64,000 bases of DNA from Maribacter algarum (ex Lu et al. 2025) (nom. illeg.) (GTDB lineage: Bacteria; Bacteroidota; Bacteroidia; Flavobacteriales; Flavobacteriaceae): assembly GCA_947495915.1 (NCBI GenBank), contig CANMAW010000003.1, positions 124,001 to 188,000 of the forward strand, read 5' to 3'. The position numbers and the translations under genes were made by a program. How positions within the stretch are numbered: position 1 is the first letter of the stretch; each line of letters opens with the position of its first letter. This document shows, piece by piece, positions 7,833-16,904 of this stretch. The notes beneath the pieces were generated by a model. The model ran no database searches and was not told the origin of the DNA. It saw only the letters and a program-made list of their open reading frames with translations.

Positions 7833-9110
7833 TTATGAAAATCGCTTAAAAATAACACATGCATTTACATCTCCAAATCCGAAACTAGCTTTTGCTATTA
7901 TTTGAGGCATGTATGCTATTGTTTCAAGTGGAACTCTAGAGGGATGTATCAACTTCTCAATTTCCGGATGCAAATCTTCACAATTAACATTACCAAAAAC
8001 CTGATCTTCTTTGAATTGTAATACCGCAGCAACGCTTTCAATACTGCCCGAGGCTGCTAAACAATGACCAAACATTCCTTTAAAAGAATTCACCAAAGGA
8101 AAATCTATGCCAGTACGACCTAAGGCCTGGGTCCAATTCTCAATTTCTGTTGCATCTTTCGTAGTAGCAGTTAAATGCCCATTAATTAGATCAATATCAG
8201 AAGGTTTAATTTTTGCACTTACTACGGCATCTTGAATACATCGCTGAACTGCTGCATTATTTGGTGCGGTCATTGAACCAGTTCCTCTTTGACCTCCGCT
8301 ATTTACTGCTCCCCCTAATACTTCTGCATATATTGTCGCTCCTCTTTGTTCGGCACTTTCTAGAGATTCTAAAACCAAAGCTCCTGCTCCACTACCCGGC
8401 ACAAAACCTGCCGCAGAAGCACTCATGGGGCGACTAGCTTTAGTTGGATTATCATTATAAGACCTTGGTAATATACGCATGGCATCAAACCCACCCCAGA
8501 CATAAGGTCCACTATCACTACAACTTCCAGTGAGTATTCGTTTCGCTTTTCCAGAAGCTATGCGATCATAACCCATTAATATTGCCTCTGTACCCGTTGC
8601 ACAGGCTGATGAGTTTGTTGTTACTTGATTACCACAACCAAGGCGACCTCCAAGATAAGCACTGATACCACTAGCCATTGTTTGAGAAACCGTAGTACTT
8701 CCCAATCGACGCACATTATAATTATCAACCAAATGTATTGATTCTCGAAACTTATCTACACCGAGTATACCAGTGCCAAATATCACTCCATTATCCCATT
8801 CAGGATCTGCATCATAGTTGATAGGTATATTAGCATTTTCCCAGGCATCTACACCTGCAATCACGCCATAAACGAGTCCGCTTGCATTCAAACCTCTACG
8901 TTGTAATGGTGTAAAATACTGACTTACCAAATTATCTTTCACCAGAGGTTCAGCAGCAATTTGACAACCAAATTTTAAATCTTTTAATTGCGAATGAAAA
9001 CGAATACCACTTTTACCTATAGCCATAGCCTCGGTAAAAGATGAAATTCCAACACCATTGGGTGCACAAACGCCAAGCCCAGTAATTACAACGCGTTTAG
9101 CCATTTTCAT
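7833..9110 (-). CDS. FabF-like beta-ketoacyl-ACP synthase
   Basis: A 425-residue condensing enzyme of the KAS I/II class. The nucleophile is Cys170 (NSSACATGTEA), the two histidines are His312 (NGHLTATT, replacing the usual NAHGTGT) and His349 (GMFGHCLAASG), with Lys344 before the latter. It should extend acyl-ACP with malonyl-ACP. It overlaps the FabZ-like gene by 14 bases and belongs to the biosynthetic operon. The altered NGHLTATT motif sets it apart from housekeeping FabF and fits a specialised secondary-metabolism ketosynthase. It is not paired with a chain-length factor. Confidence 0.88.
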   Translation of the reverse strand: MKMAKRVVITGLGVCAPNGVGISSFTEAMAIGKSGIRFHSQLKDLKFGCQIAAEPLVKDNLVSQYFTPLQRRGLNASGLVYGVIAGVDAWENANIPINYDADPEWDNGVIFGTGILGVDKFRESIHLVDNYNVRRLGSTTVSQTMASGISAYLGGRLGCGNQVTTNSSACATGTEAILMGYDRIASGKAKRILTGSCSDSGPYVWGGFDAMRILPRSYNDNPTKASRPMSASAAGFVPGSGAGALVLESLESAEQRGATIYAEVLGGAVNSGGQRGTGSMTAPNNAAVQRCIQDAVVSAKIKPSDIDLINGHLTATTKDATEIENWTQALGRTGIDFPLVNSFKGMFGHCLAASGSIESVAAVLQFKEDQVFGNVNCEDLHPEIEKLIHPSRVPLETIAYMPQIIAKASFGFGDVNACVIFKRFS

Positions 9111-9549
9111 TCATTTTTAGCATACCAGATATAACACCCTTACAGACAAGTTCTTCATTAGCATTATACATTTTCACTTTGCACTTTAATTTGTTAAATC
9201 GGAAATAAACTTTTTCAGAAACAACCAATACCTTTTCATTAGGAAAAACAGGCTCATAAAAATCCATTTGCGAACTACTTAACCCTATTTGAATACCCCC
9301 GTGAGCAATAATATCTGCGTCATTTAAAAGATAAATTCCTAAACACACCAATCCTATTTGCGCACAACACTCTGTAAGAATAACACCTGGTGTGACTGCC
9401 TTTTCTGCAAAATGCCCCTTATAAAAATCTAAATCTTCATTAAAGAGAAAGGTTCCTTTCGCTCCATTCTCATCAATGGCGGTTATCTCATCTACAAATA
9501 GAAATGGTTTTTTATAAGGCAGTTTTTGTAATAGTTCTTTTTTAGTCAT
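9097..9549 (-). CDS. FabZ-like 3-hydroxyacyl-ACP dehydratase
   Basis: A 150-residue hotdog-fold protein. His46 (YKGHFAEKAVTPGV) and Glu60 (ILTECCAQ) are spaced as in the FabZ catalytic pair. It would remove water from 3-hydroxyacyl-ACP during chain building. The stop overlaps the ketosynthase start, and its own start lies 2 bases from the SDR stop, so the three are translationally coupled. The sequence is divergent from housekeeping FabZ, as expected for a dedicated pathway. Confidence 0.85.
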   Translation of the reverse strand: MTKKELLQKLPYKKPFLFVDEITAIDENGAKGTFLFNEDLDFYKGHFAEKAVTPGVILTECCAQIGLVCLGIYLLNDADIIAHGGIQIGLSSSQMDFYEPVFPNEKVLVVSEKVYFRFNKLKCKVKMYNANEELVCKGVISGMLKMNENG

Positions 9550-9551
9550 AC

Positions 9552-10337
9552 CTATTGTAAACTTTCTCCTCCATCAACTTTAATAACGGTTCCTGAAATC
9601 CATTTTGCCTCCTTAGTAGTTAATAAATATACCACATCGGCAACATCTTCAGGCTGCGTTAAGCGATTGTTGGGGTTACGATCAATAGCATGCGCCTTTA
9701 TTGTTTCATGACCCGGAATCATAGCAAAAGATTTTGTCTCAGTGACCCCTGCCTGAATACAATTAGCTTTTATACCTATAGATGCAAATTCTAAAGCAAT
9801 ATTTCGAACCAAAGCTTCTAAAGCAACTTTTGCCACTGAAACTGCTGCATAATGTTTCCAGGTTTTTGTATTTCCTTCGCTAGTAAAAGCAATAATTCTG
9901 GTATCTGCAGCACATAATCCTGCATTGACCAGATCTTTTGTCCAATCATAAAGACTCAAAGCCATGGCATCAATAGTGATTTGAAAATCTTGATGATTTA
10001 AGGTGTTCTCATTTTTCGACTGCATAGGCTTCAGACTTCCTTTGGCAATGCTATGAACAAGTACATTAATACTACCATTATTATTTAACAACGAAGCAAT
10101 TTCTTTTAAAATGAGAGCTCGCTTAGCGGTTTTCAATGCATCAGCATTAAAAGCTTTAAACTGTATTTTAAAGGAAGATATATTTTTAAATTCTTTAGCA
10201 ATAATATCTTCATCTGCCCTTCTATCACGATGCACAATGATAATATTAAACCCATGGCGTGCTAATTTCTTAGCAGAAGCTAGTCCGAGTCCACTGCTTC
10301 CCCCTAAAATAAGTGCCCATTTAACTTCAGAAGCCAT
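9552..10337 (-). CDS. SDR oxidoreductase, enoyl-reductase-like (FabI/FabL type)
   Basis: A 261-residue Rossmann-fold short-chain dehydrogenase with nucleotide motif LGGSSGLG (11-18), a HSIAKGSL segment near 95-102, and Tyr163/Lys170 in a Y-x6-K arrangement. Ketoreductases normally have Y-x3-K; the x6 spacing is that of FabI/FabL enoyl reductases. It may therefore reduce enoyl-ACP in this pathway; no second reductase is encoded, so ketoreduction would need a housekeeping FabG or this enzyme. It lies between the type III PKS and FabZ-like genes. Confidence 0.82.
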   Translation of the reverse strand: MASEVKWALILGGSSGLGLASAKKLARHGFNIIIVHRDRRADEDIIAKEFKNISSFKIQFKAFNADALKTAKRALILKEIASLLNNNGSINVLVHSIAKGSLKPMQSKNENTLNHQDFQITIDAMALSLYDWTKDLVNAGLCAADTRIIAFTSEGNTKTWKHYAAVSVAKVALEALVRNIALEFASIGIKANCIQAGVTETKSFAMIPGHETIKAHAIDRNPNNRLTQPEDVADVVYLLTTKEAKWISGTVIKVDGGESLQ

Positions 10338-10377
10338 ATGTAAAGTTTAAATTGTTTTTTGTTGTTTCACTAAAATA

Positions 10378-11433
10378 CTACCATTCTATTAATACGCGTT
10401 GTGCTGAAAAACCAGGACCAAAACTTAATATCAATCCTTGATCACCAACAGAGATATCTTTTTCCAGAAAACGTTCTAAAACATAGAGAACCGTAGCACT
10501 ACTCATATTGCCATATTGCCGAAGCACTTCTCTAGTATCGTCAATATTTTTCCCTAAAACACCAAACAAGGCTTCTACTGTTTGAACAATTTTACGCCCG
10601 CCTGGGTGAAAGATAAGATGATCTACTTGCGAAATAGAACTACCATGCTTTTTTAAAAAGGGATGCACAATTTCTGGAAAATGATCGGCAATAGTTTCAG
10701 GTACTGCCGGATCAAGTATCATTTGCAATCCATTATTTGTGAGGTCAAACCCCATCATCTGTGTTGCATTGTTAAAATGATACATTTCTTCAGCAACAAT
10801 TCTAGGCCCCTTTGCCTCTTTTTCAGAAGAAAGTAAAACACAGGCGGCTCCATCACCAAAAATAGCAGCACTTACCATATTTGCCATCGAGTGGTCATTT
10901 AACTGAAATGTCGCGGTAGGACTTTCAACTGCAACTAGCGCAACCCTTTTACCTGGATTAGCCTTTAGAAAATTACTCGCATAAATTAATCCCGACACCC
11001 CAGCAGCACAGCCCATTTCAGTAACCGGTAACCGAACAACGTCTTGCCTAAGACCTAAATCATTAATCAAATAAGCGTCTAAAGAAGGAATCATAATACC
11101 GGTACAACTAACTGTAATAATGTAGTCGAGGGTATTTGATTGCCAACCAGATTGCTTTAACGCTTTCTGCAACACCTTTTTCCCTAAACTTTTAACCTCA
11201 CGAACATATATATTATTTTTTTCTTCAAAAGAAGTTGCAGTAAACACTTCTTCAATATTCATAATACCATAGCGCTTATCAACAGCTGCCCCTTCAAAAA
11301 TTTTTCTAACTTTTCTACGGAAACGGTCATCTTCATTCGAAAGCCACATTTCTATAAATGGCAAAATATCTTCAGTAGTACGGCTATATTTAGGAAGTTC
11401 TTTAGCAACTGTAACAATTCGTGTTTCACTCAT
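10378..11433 (-). CDS. Type III polyketide synthase (chalcone/stilbene synthase family)
   Basis: A 351-residue thiolase-fold enzyme with the complete type III PKS triad: Cys142 (VTEMGCAAGVSGL), His276 (LIFHPGGRKIV) and Asn309 (YGNMSSATVLYVLE). Such enzymes extend an acyl starter with malonyl-CoA and cyclise the chain to resorcinols, pyrones or pyrogallols. Neighbouring fatty-acid synthase genes suggest a long acyl starter, hence an alkylresorcinol or alkylpyrone. It overlaps the methyltransferase gene by 8 bases. Product identity is inferred only. Confidence 0.92.
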   Translation of the reverse strand: MSETRIVTVAKELPKYSRTTEDILPFIEMWLSNEDDRFRRKVRKIFEGAAVDKRYGIMNIEEVFTATSFEEKNNIYVREVKSLGKKVLQKALKQSGWQSNTLDYIITVSCTGIMIPSLDAYLINDLGLRQDVVRLPVTEMGCAAGVSGLIYASNFLKANPGKRVALVAVESPTATFQLNDHSMANMVSAAIFGDGAACVLLSSEKEAKGPRIVAEEMYHFNNATQMMGFDLTNNGLQMILDPAVPETIADHFPEIVHPFLKKHGSSISQVDHLIFHPGGRKIVQTVEALFGVLGKNIDDTREVLRQYGNMSSATVLYVLERFLEKDISVGDQGLILSFGPGFSAQRVLIEW

Positions 11434-12154
11434 TAATTTTAAGTCGTTTTGATTTCATAACCCATACATATCGAAAAGCCCATTTCCATTTAATTTTGTG
11501 ATGATACTCAGGAAACAAAGTTGCATAATGCTGTAATTCAGGTTTTATAAAACCTTTACTAATTGATATCAACCCATCAACCTTTGCCGTTCGTGTTCGT
11601 ATAAAAATAAGACTATAAAGCTTGAATAAATAATAAGCCCAAAGACTTCGTTGCAAATCGTTGATAACAACTGCTATACGGGCCAATTGATTGAATTTTC
11701 TCAGAAACGACACAATATCTTCATGTGCAAAATGATGCATGGCCAAAGTACTAATGATAATATCACAATGTAGGTCAGAAACACTAAGATGTAGAATATC
11801 TTTCTGCAGAAAAGATATTTCTGGATATGCCAAAGAAGCTTCTCGTGCCAATTGAATTACATCGGCATTGAGATCAATCCCTATTAATTTCACTTTAATA
11901 TTGTTCTTTCTAGTAAATTGTGCTACTTCGCGTAACATAGCTCCATCACCACAGCCCATATCTACAATACTATAGGTTTGCCTTGGGTGTTCTCGCATTA
12001 ATTTAGAAATGGCTTTTATGGTAATGGAATTTCCTCCTAAAACAGAATTTACACGGTTGATATCATCATAAACCGCTCTTAATGCTTTCATACCTTCCTT
12101 GAAATCATCCATCAATTCTGGTTGTTGACTTCTATTTTTTAAATTTTTTAGCAT
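11426..12154 (-). CDS. Class I SAM-dependent methyltransferase
   Basis: A 242-residue methyltransferase with SAM motif I VDMGCGDG (64-71), an acidic loop LIGIDLNAD after the second strand, and a UbiE-like middle region (IISTLAMHHF). It is predicted to methylate carbon or oxygen on the polyketide ring, by analogy with the methyltransferase beside alkylresorcinol synthases in Streptomyces (SrsB). It overlaps both neighbours by 7-8 bases, indicating tight coupling with the PKS and the FAD enzyme. Confidence 0.85.
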   Translation of the reverse strand: MLKNLKNRSQQPELMDDFKEGMKALRAVYDDINRVNSVLGGNSITIKAISKLMREHPRQTYSIVDMGCGDGAMLREVAQFTRKNNIKVKLIGIDLNADVIQLAREASLAYPEISFLQKDILHLSVSDLHCDIIISTLAMHHFAHEDIVSFLRKFNQLARIAVVINDLQRSLWAYYLFKLYSLIFIRTRTAKVDGLISISKGFIKPELQHYATLFPEYHHKIKWKWAFRYVWVMKSKRLKINE

Positions 12155-13275
12155 ATAATTGGTTTACCATGTGTAGCTTTTACAACGCTTCGCAACAGAA
12201 AAGGCGAACTTATTGCTGCTTTTTGAGAATATGAAGACCATTTTTCATTTAACAAAATGGACTGTAATTTACGCCCTACCCACATTCTTCGCTCAAAGGC
12301 TGTTTTCCATGCAGCCTGATAATCTACCTCTAACTGTTCACGACTATATGTTTTATTTTCAAAAAACCTAAGAATGCTCTCCGACAAAATCTTTGCTGCG
12401 TGAATCGCCATAGCCATGCCATTGCCACACAAAGGATGTATGAGACCCGCAGCGTCACCACACATTAAAATGTGATTTTCAACGATACTTTTAGGTTGAA
12501 ATGATATTTGCCCTATTGTCAAAGGCGTTGTAAATATTGGGCTTGCATTCGACAAGAATTCTTTTAAAAATGGATTTTGGGAAACTATCTGCGTATTAAA
12601 GTCACTAATGTTTTTAGTTTTTTGAAAGGAAGCGTATGATGTTAAATAACAAAAATTTATAGCTCCTGTTTCTGTTTTTGACAACCCCCCATAGCCACCA
12701 TTAAAATTATGTAATGCCACTTCATTCGAAGGAAAACCCTCATAACGGTAATGTGATTTAACGCCTAACCAAGATGATTTTTGTTTTATAAAATCACGAT
12801 TTAAATATTTATCTAAACTACTTCGTTTACCATAAGCTCCTACAACTACACCAGCATTATATACGCCATCACCAACAATATCAACCTGAAAACTTTCTTT
12901 CACCTTCTGAATTAATCTAACGGACTCAAAAACAAAAGACACTTCATTTTCTAGCGCTTTTTGATACAATAAATGATCAAGAGCATACCTACTGATTCCA
13001 AAACCTCCTAAAGGCAAATCAGTTTCAACATATTTACCTTTTTTCGTACTAATTTTTAGTCTATCAATAGTAACAGCACCACTTTCTGCTATAGGAATGT
13101 TTAGAAACTCTAAATAAGGAAGAACTTCGTTAGATACATATTCACCGCAAACCTTATGGTGCGGAAATTCTTTTTGTTCAATTAACAGCACATCAATATC
13201 TCTTTGAGATAAATGAATTGCTGCGGTTAAACCCGCCAAACCTCCACCAACAATAATTACATCATATTGACTCAC
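12148..13275 (-). CDS. FAD-dependent oxidoreductase/monooxygenase, first gene of the PKS operon
   Basis: A 375-residue flavoprotein of the geranylgeranyl-reductase/aromatic-hydroxylase superfamily. It has the dinucleotide motif GGGLAG (10-15), a HKVCGEYVS segment near 40, and the second FAD motif MCGDAAGLIHPLCGNGM in the C-terminal half. With a type III PKS and methyltransferase downstream, it may hydroxylate or oxidise the aromatic product, comparable to SrsC. A reductase role on an isoprenoid or acyl chain cannot be excluded. No exact -7 element was found upstream; GAAAGATA at 13280-13287 is one base off. Confidence 0.82.
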   Translation of the reverse strand: MSQYDVIIVGGGLAGLTAAIHLSQRDIDVLLIEQKEFPHHKVCGEYVSNEVLPYLEFLNIPIAESGAVTIDRLKISTKKGKYVETDLPLGGFGISRYALDHLLYQKALENEVSFVFESVRLIQKVKESFQVDIVGDGVYNAGVVVGAYGKRSSLDKYLNRDFIKQKSSWLGVKSHYRYEGFPSNEVALHNFNGGYGGLSKTETGAINFCYLTSYASFQKTKNISDFNTQIVSQNPFLKEFLSNASPIFTTPLTIGQISFQPKSIVENHILMCGDAAGLIHPLCGNGMAMAIHAAKILSESILRFFENKTYSREQLEVDYQAAWKTAFERRMWVGRKLQSILLNEKWSSYSQKAAISSPFLLRSVVKATHGKPIIC

Positions 13276-13379
13276 AAACGAAAGATAGTTATTTGGCAGT
13301 TAACAATAAACCACAACATATACGTCGTTGATTGTTTAAAATTCTTCCATCTGCTCTTAAAAAAACAACTACTTCTATC

Positions 13380-15356
13380 TTAGTAGGCTAGTAAATTGAG
13401 TAGTTCTATTTCGAAACGATTTTTAGGCAAGTAGTTGTTTTCTAGATTTTTAGCAAAAGGAATTGGCGTTTCTAAACTTGCCACACGACGAATTGGACCG
13501 TCTAAATTTTCAAAACAATTTTCCATTACTAAAGCAGAAATATCGCTGGCCACCCCTCCAAACAAGCTGTCTTCTTGCAAAATAATTAGTTTGCCAGTCT
13601 TTCGAACAGATTCATAAATAGAAGCTACATCTAAGGGAGCAAGGGTTCTTAAATCAATCAAATCTGCATTAATATCCGTATGCTTCCCTAAAGTCTCTAA
13701 AGCCCAATGCACACCTGCGCCATAAGTAACAATAGTAATGTCTTCTCCAGTTTTCAACAAGCATGCTTCACCAAAAGGCAGGGTATAATAATCTGTGGGC
13801 ACTTCTTGATAAACACTACGATACAACCCTTTATGTTCAAAAAATAGAACTGGATTTGGATCATTTATTGCGGTCGCTAACAAACCTTTGGCATCATATG
13901 GAAAAGCAGGATATACAACCTTCAATCCTGGGGTTTTAGTAAACCAGGCCTCATTGGTTTGCGAATGAAATGGTCCTGCTCCAACATCTCCGCCACAAGG
14001 CATACGTATAACAACATCTGCATTTTCACTCCATCGATAATGAGACTTTGCAAGATAATTCACAATAGGATTAAAGCCCGAACTCGCAAAATCAGCAAAT
14101 TGCATCTCCATCACTGCTTTCATTCCATTAATAGACAAGCCCATTGACGCGGCAACAATGGCAGATTCACAAATGGGCGTATTTCGAACACGTTCTTTGC
14201 CAAATTCATCTACAAAACCGTTTGTAATTTTAAACACACCACCATAATCAGCTACATCTTGCCCCATGATTACCAAGTTAGCATGTCTTTGCATAGATTG
14301 CTTCAAACCTTCTGAGATGGCGTCTACTAAACGTATGTTTACACGATTTTCATTTTCTTTAATATCTTTGTAATCAAACGATTTATAAACATCATTTAAT
14401 TCTTTACTTTCATCTACATCAACCTGTTGTTCATCAAAAGCTAATTTCAAATTATCATTAATCTCTGCTTCAATTTTCAACCTTAGGTCTGAAATAATTG
14501 CTTCTGTAAGAACCTCTTCTCGCAATAAAAATTTCTCATAATTAGTAATCGGATCTTTCTCTGCCCAACTTTCCATCAGTTCATCGGGTACATATTTAGT
14601 ACCACTTGCCTCTTCATGACCACGCATTCTAAAAGTTTTAAACTCTAATAACACCGGAGCTGGTTTTTGTCTAATTTTATTACAAAGATCTCTGACTTTG
14701 GTATAAACCTCTATAATGTTATTTCCATCAATAATATGAGACTCCATACCATACCCTTTACCTTTATCAGCTAAATTTTCACAACGATATTGCTCTACAG
14801 TTGGTGTTGAAAGTCCGTAGCCATTATTTTCAATACAAAACAGAACTGGTAAATTCCAAACCGCTGCCACATTCAAAGCTTCATGAAAGTCACCTTCGCT
14901 GGTTCCTCCCTCCCCAGTAAACACAGCAGTAACATGTTGCTGATTTTTCAAAAGGTTTGCTAAGGCAATACCATCGGCAACGCCCAATTGCGGACCTAAA
15001 TGAGAGATCATTCCAACAATATTGAATTCTTGAGTGCCAAAGTGAAAACTTCGATCTCTACCATTGGTAAAACCTCCTTTTTTACCTTGCCATTGTGAAA
15101 AGAGACGGTGCAAGGGTATATCTCTAGATGTAAAAACCCCTAAATTACGATGCATCGGTAAAATATACTCTTGTGGCAGCATGGCATGCGTAACCCCCAC
15201 TGAAATCGCTTCTTGCCCGATACCGCTAAACCATTTAGAAATCTTACCCTGTCGAAGCAATATCAGCATTTTTTCTTCGATCATACGCGGCTTAAGCATC
15301 TGTTCATATAGCTTAAATAGTGTTACCTTATTTACACCTGTACTTTGATATTGCAT
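13380..15356 (-). CDS. 2-oxoacid dehydrogenase E1, alpha/beta fusion (branched-chain type)
   Basis: A 658-residue thiamine-diphosphate enzyme. Residues 1 to about 310 match E1-alpha, including the ThDP motif GEGGTSEGDF...ENNGYG (148-181); residues about 335-658 match E1-beta (EMQFADF, GPFHSQTNEAWF). It decarboxylates branched-chain 2-oxoacids (or a related 2-oxoacid) and passes the acyl group to an E2 lipoyl protein encoded elsewhere. It lies 104 bases upstream of the PKS operon on the same strand and could supply branched acyl-CoA starters. A second, more divergent fusion is at 56633-59044. Confidence 0.88.
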   Translation of the reverse strand: MQYQSTGVNKVTLFKLYEQMLKPRMIEEKMLILLRQGKISKWFSGIGQEAISVGVTHAMLPQEYILPMHRNLGVFTSRDIPLHRLFSQWQGKKGGFTNGRDRSFHFGTQEFNIVGMISHLGPQLGVADGIALANLLKNQQHVTAVFTGEGGTSEGDFHEALNVAAVWNLPVLFCIENNGYGLSTPTVEQYRCENLADKGKGYGMESHIIDGNNIIEVYTKVRDLCNKIRQKPAPVLLEFKTFRMRGHEEASGTKYVPDELMESWAEKDPITNYEKFLLREEVLTEAIISDLRLKIEAEINDNLKLAFDEQQVDVDESKELNDVYKSFDYKDIKENENRVNIRLVDAISEGLKQSMQRHANLVIMGQDVADYGGVFKITNGFVDEFGKERVRNTPICESAIVAASMGLSINGMKAVMEMQFADFASSGFNPIVNYLAKSHYRWSENADVVIRMPCGGDVGAGPFHSQTNEAWFTKTPGLKVVYPAFPYDAKGLLATAINDPNPVLFFEHKGLYRSVYQEVPTDYYTLPFGEACLLKTGEDITIVTYGAGVHWALETLGKHTDINADLIDLRTLAPLDVASIYESVRKTGKLIILQEDSLFGGVASDISALVMENCFENLDGPIRRVASLETPIPFAKNLENNYLPKNRFEIELLNLLAY

Positions 15357-15454
15357 GTTATATTTTAAAGGTTTACGTTCTTAAAAGTGGATAAATTTAA
15401 CAAAAAACGACACAATTCACGATATAACTTTACAAAGGCCGCTGCATTATTTAT

Positions 15455-15462
15455 TAACTTTG
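15455..15462 (+). promoter_or_regulatory. Bacteroidota -7 element for the oxygenase gene
   Basis: TAACTTTG matches TAnnTTTG exactly and ends 24 bases before the ATG at 15487. It lies in a 130-base divergent gap; no equally good element for the leftward E1 gene is visible there. Confidence 0.6.
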
Positions 15463-15486
15463 TTTACAAAATTTTAAATAAGTATT

Positions 15487-16437
15487 ATGAGTGTAGTACC
15501 AAGTGTTGATTTAACTGATTTCACTTCAGGAGATGCAGAAAGAAAAGAGAAATTCATTAGAGAAATAGGAAGTGCTTTTGAAGATATCGGTTTTGTTGCT
15601 TTAAGTGGTCACTTTCTATCTGATGAATTGGTTGCTGATTTATATAAAGAAATAAAAGCATTCTTTAATTTAAGTCAAGAGATAAAAGACGGTTATGAAA
15701 TAGAAGGCATTGGAGGGCAACGTGGTTACACCTCCTTTGGTAAAGAACACGCTAAAGGAAGAAAAGAAGGTGATTTAAAAGAGTTTTGGCATTTCGGGCA
15801 GTATGTGAAAGATGATGAAAAGCTAAAAGCAGAATATCCGAATAATGTAATCGTAAAAGAACTTCCAAAATTCAATGTAATTGGAGAAGAAACCTATAAA
15901 ATGCTAGAGAAAACAGCAAAACATGTTTTAAGAGCATTAGCCCTACATATTGGTTTAAATGAAACTTATTTTGATCAGTTCATCAAAAATGGCAACTCCA
16001 TACTGAGACCAATTCATTACCCCCCTATTACATCAGAACCAAAGAATGCGGTTAGAGCTGCTGCTCATGGTGATATTAATTTGATTACCTTATTAATGGG
16101 TGCACATGGGCGCGGACTACAAGTACAAAACCATAAGGGTGAATGGGTTGATGCAATCGCTAAACCAGATCAATTAATGATTAATGTCGGTGATATGTTG
16201 TCTAGATTGACGAACAATAAATTAAAATCAACCATTCATCAAGTTGTAAATCCTCCTAAAGAATTGTGGGGTACATCGCGTTATTCCATTCCTTTCTTCA
16301 TGCACCCCATTAGTGAAATGCCTTTAGACTGCTTGGCCGAATGTATTGACGAAGAAAACCCGAAGGCATTTGAAGACATAACTGCAGGTGAATTTTTGAA
16401 TGAGCGTCTTATTGAACTAGGCTTAATAAAAAAATAA
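15487..16437 (+). CDS. Isopenicillin-N-synthase-like 2-oxoglutarate/Fe(II) oxygenase
   Basis: A 316-residue double-stranded beta-helix oxygenase. An N-terminal DIOX_N-type region (roughly 1-130) is followed by the catalytic domain with iron ligands His194, Asp196 (AAHGDINLITLL) and His251 (STIHQVV), and the Arg265-x-Ser267 pair (RYSIPFF) that binds 2-oxoglutarate. The substrate is unknown; bacterial relatives are widespread and few are characterised. Penicillin synthesis is not implied, because no NRPS is near. The SUI1-like gene follows after 4 bases, so the two are probably co-transcribed. Confidence 0.85.
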   Translation: MSVVPSVDLTDFTSGDAERKEKFIREIGSAFEDIGFVALSGHFLSDELVADLYKEIKAFFNLSQEIKDGYEIEGIGGQRGYTSFGKEHAKGRKEGDLKEFWHFGQYVKDDEKLKAEYPNNVIVKELPKFNVIGEETYKMLEKTAKHVLRALALHIGLNETYFDQFIKNGNSILRPIHYPPITSEPKNAVRAAAHGDINLITLLMGAHGRGLQVQNHKGEWVDAIAKPDQLMINVGDMLSRLTNNKLKSTIHQVVNPPKELWGTSRYSIPFFMHPISEMPLDCLAECIDEENPKAFEDITAGEFLNERLIELGLIKK

Positions 16438-16441
16438 CTTC

Positions 16442-16768
16442 ATGGATTTACAAGATCAATTAAAAAATCTTTTTCCTGATCATCAACCTGAAAAAGAGGA
16501 AAAACAGGTTGAGAAAAATAGTATGTGGCAACAAGAAGAGCCTATCATTTGTAAATATGAAAAAAGAAAAGGAAAGCCTATAACCATTTTAGAGGGCTAC
16601 AATGGTGCAGATACAGATTTTAAACAATTAGCAAAAGAAATCAAGACTACTTTAAGCGTGGGCGGAAGTTTTAAAAATGGCAGTATCATTATTCAAGGTG
16701 ACTACCGAGATAAAATCATGGAAATATTAAAAAGTAAAGGCTTCAACGTTAAACGAGTAGGAGGCTGA
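16442..16768 (+). CDS. SUI1/YciH family translation factor
   Basis: A 108-residue protein whose second half is a SUI1 (eIF1-like) domain: ILEGYNGADTDFKQLAKEI, LSVGGSFKNGSI and a final GFNVKRVGG. The bacterial YciH group is thought to affect start-site selection and stress-time translation. The first 45 residues are charged and low in complexity. It lies 4 bases after the oxygenase gene in the same direction. Confidence 0.88.
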   Translation: MDLQDQLKNLFPDHQPEKEEKQVEKNSMWQQEEPIICKYEKRKGKPITILEGYNGADTDFKQLAKEIKTTLSVGGSFKNGSIIIQGDYRDKIMEILKSKGFNVKRVGG

Positions 16769-16904
16769 GCAAGTTGAATACCAAATGCCATATTTAGCAT
16801 AGTCCTGTTTTTTATTAAACCAATCAGTGATTTTGTGTTAATTTTATTTTGTCAGTTTCACAGAAACCTTATTTTTATTGTTTACAACCTAAACCCAACA
16901 CTAT

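Noticed and set aside
8213-8437. An open frame opposite the ketosynthase gene
   Set aside because: It is a shadow of the coding strand with no family features; the ketosynthase motifs on the other strand are decisive.
6950-13275. A flexirubin or dialkylresorcinol (DarA/DarB) cluster
   Set aside because: The aromatic-forming enzyme is a type III PKS, and no DarA/DarB pair or aryl-polyene set is present.
15487-16437. A penicillin-type biosynthetic gene
   Set aside because: It has the general iron/2-oxoglutarate oxygenase fold, but no NRPS or beta-lactam genes are near.
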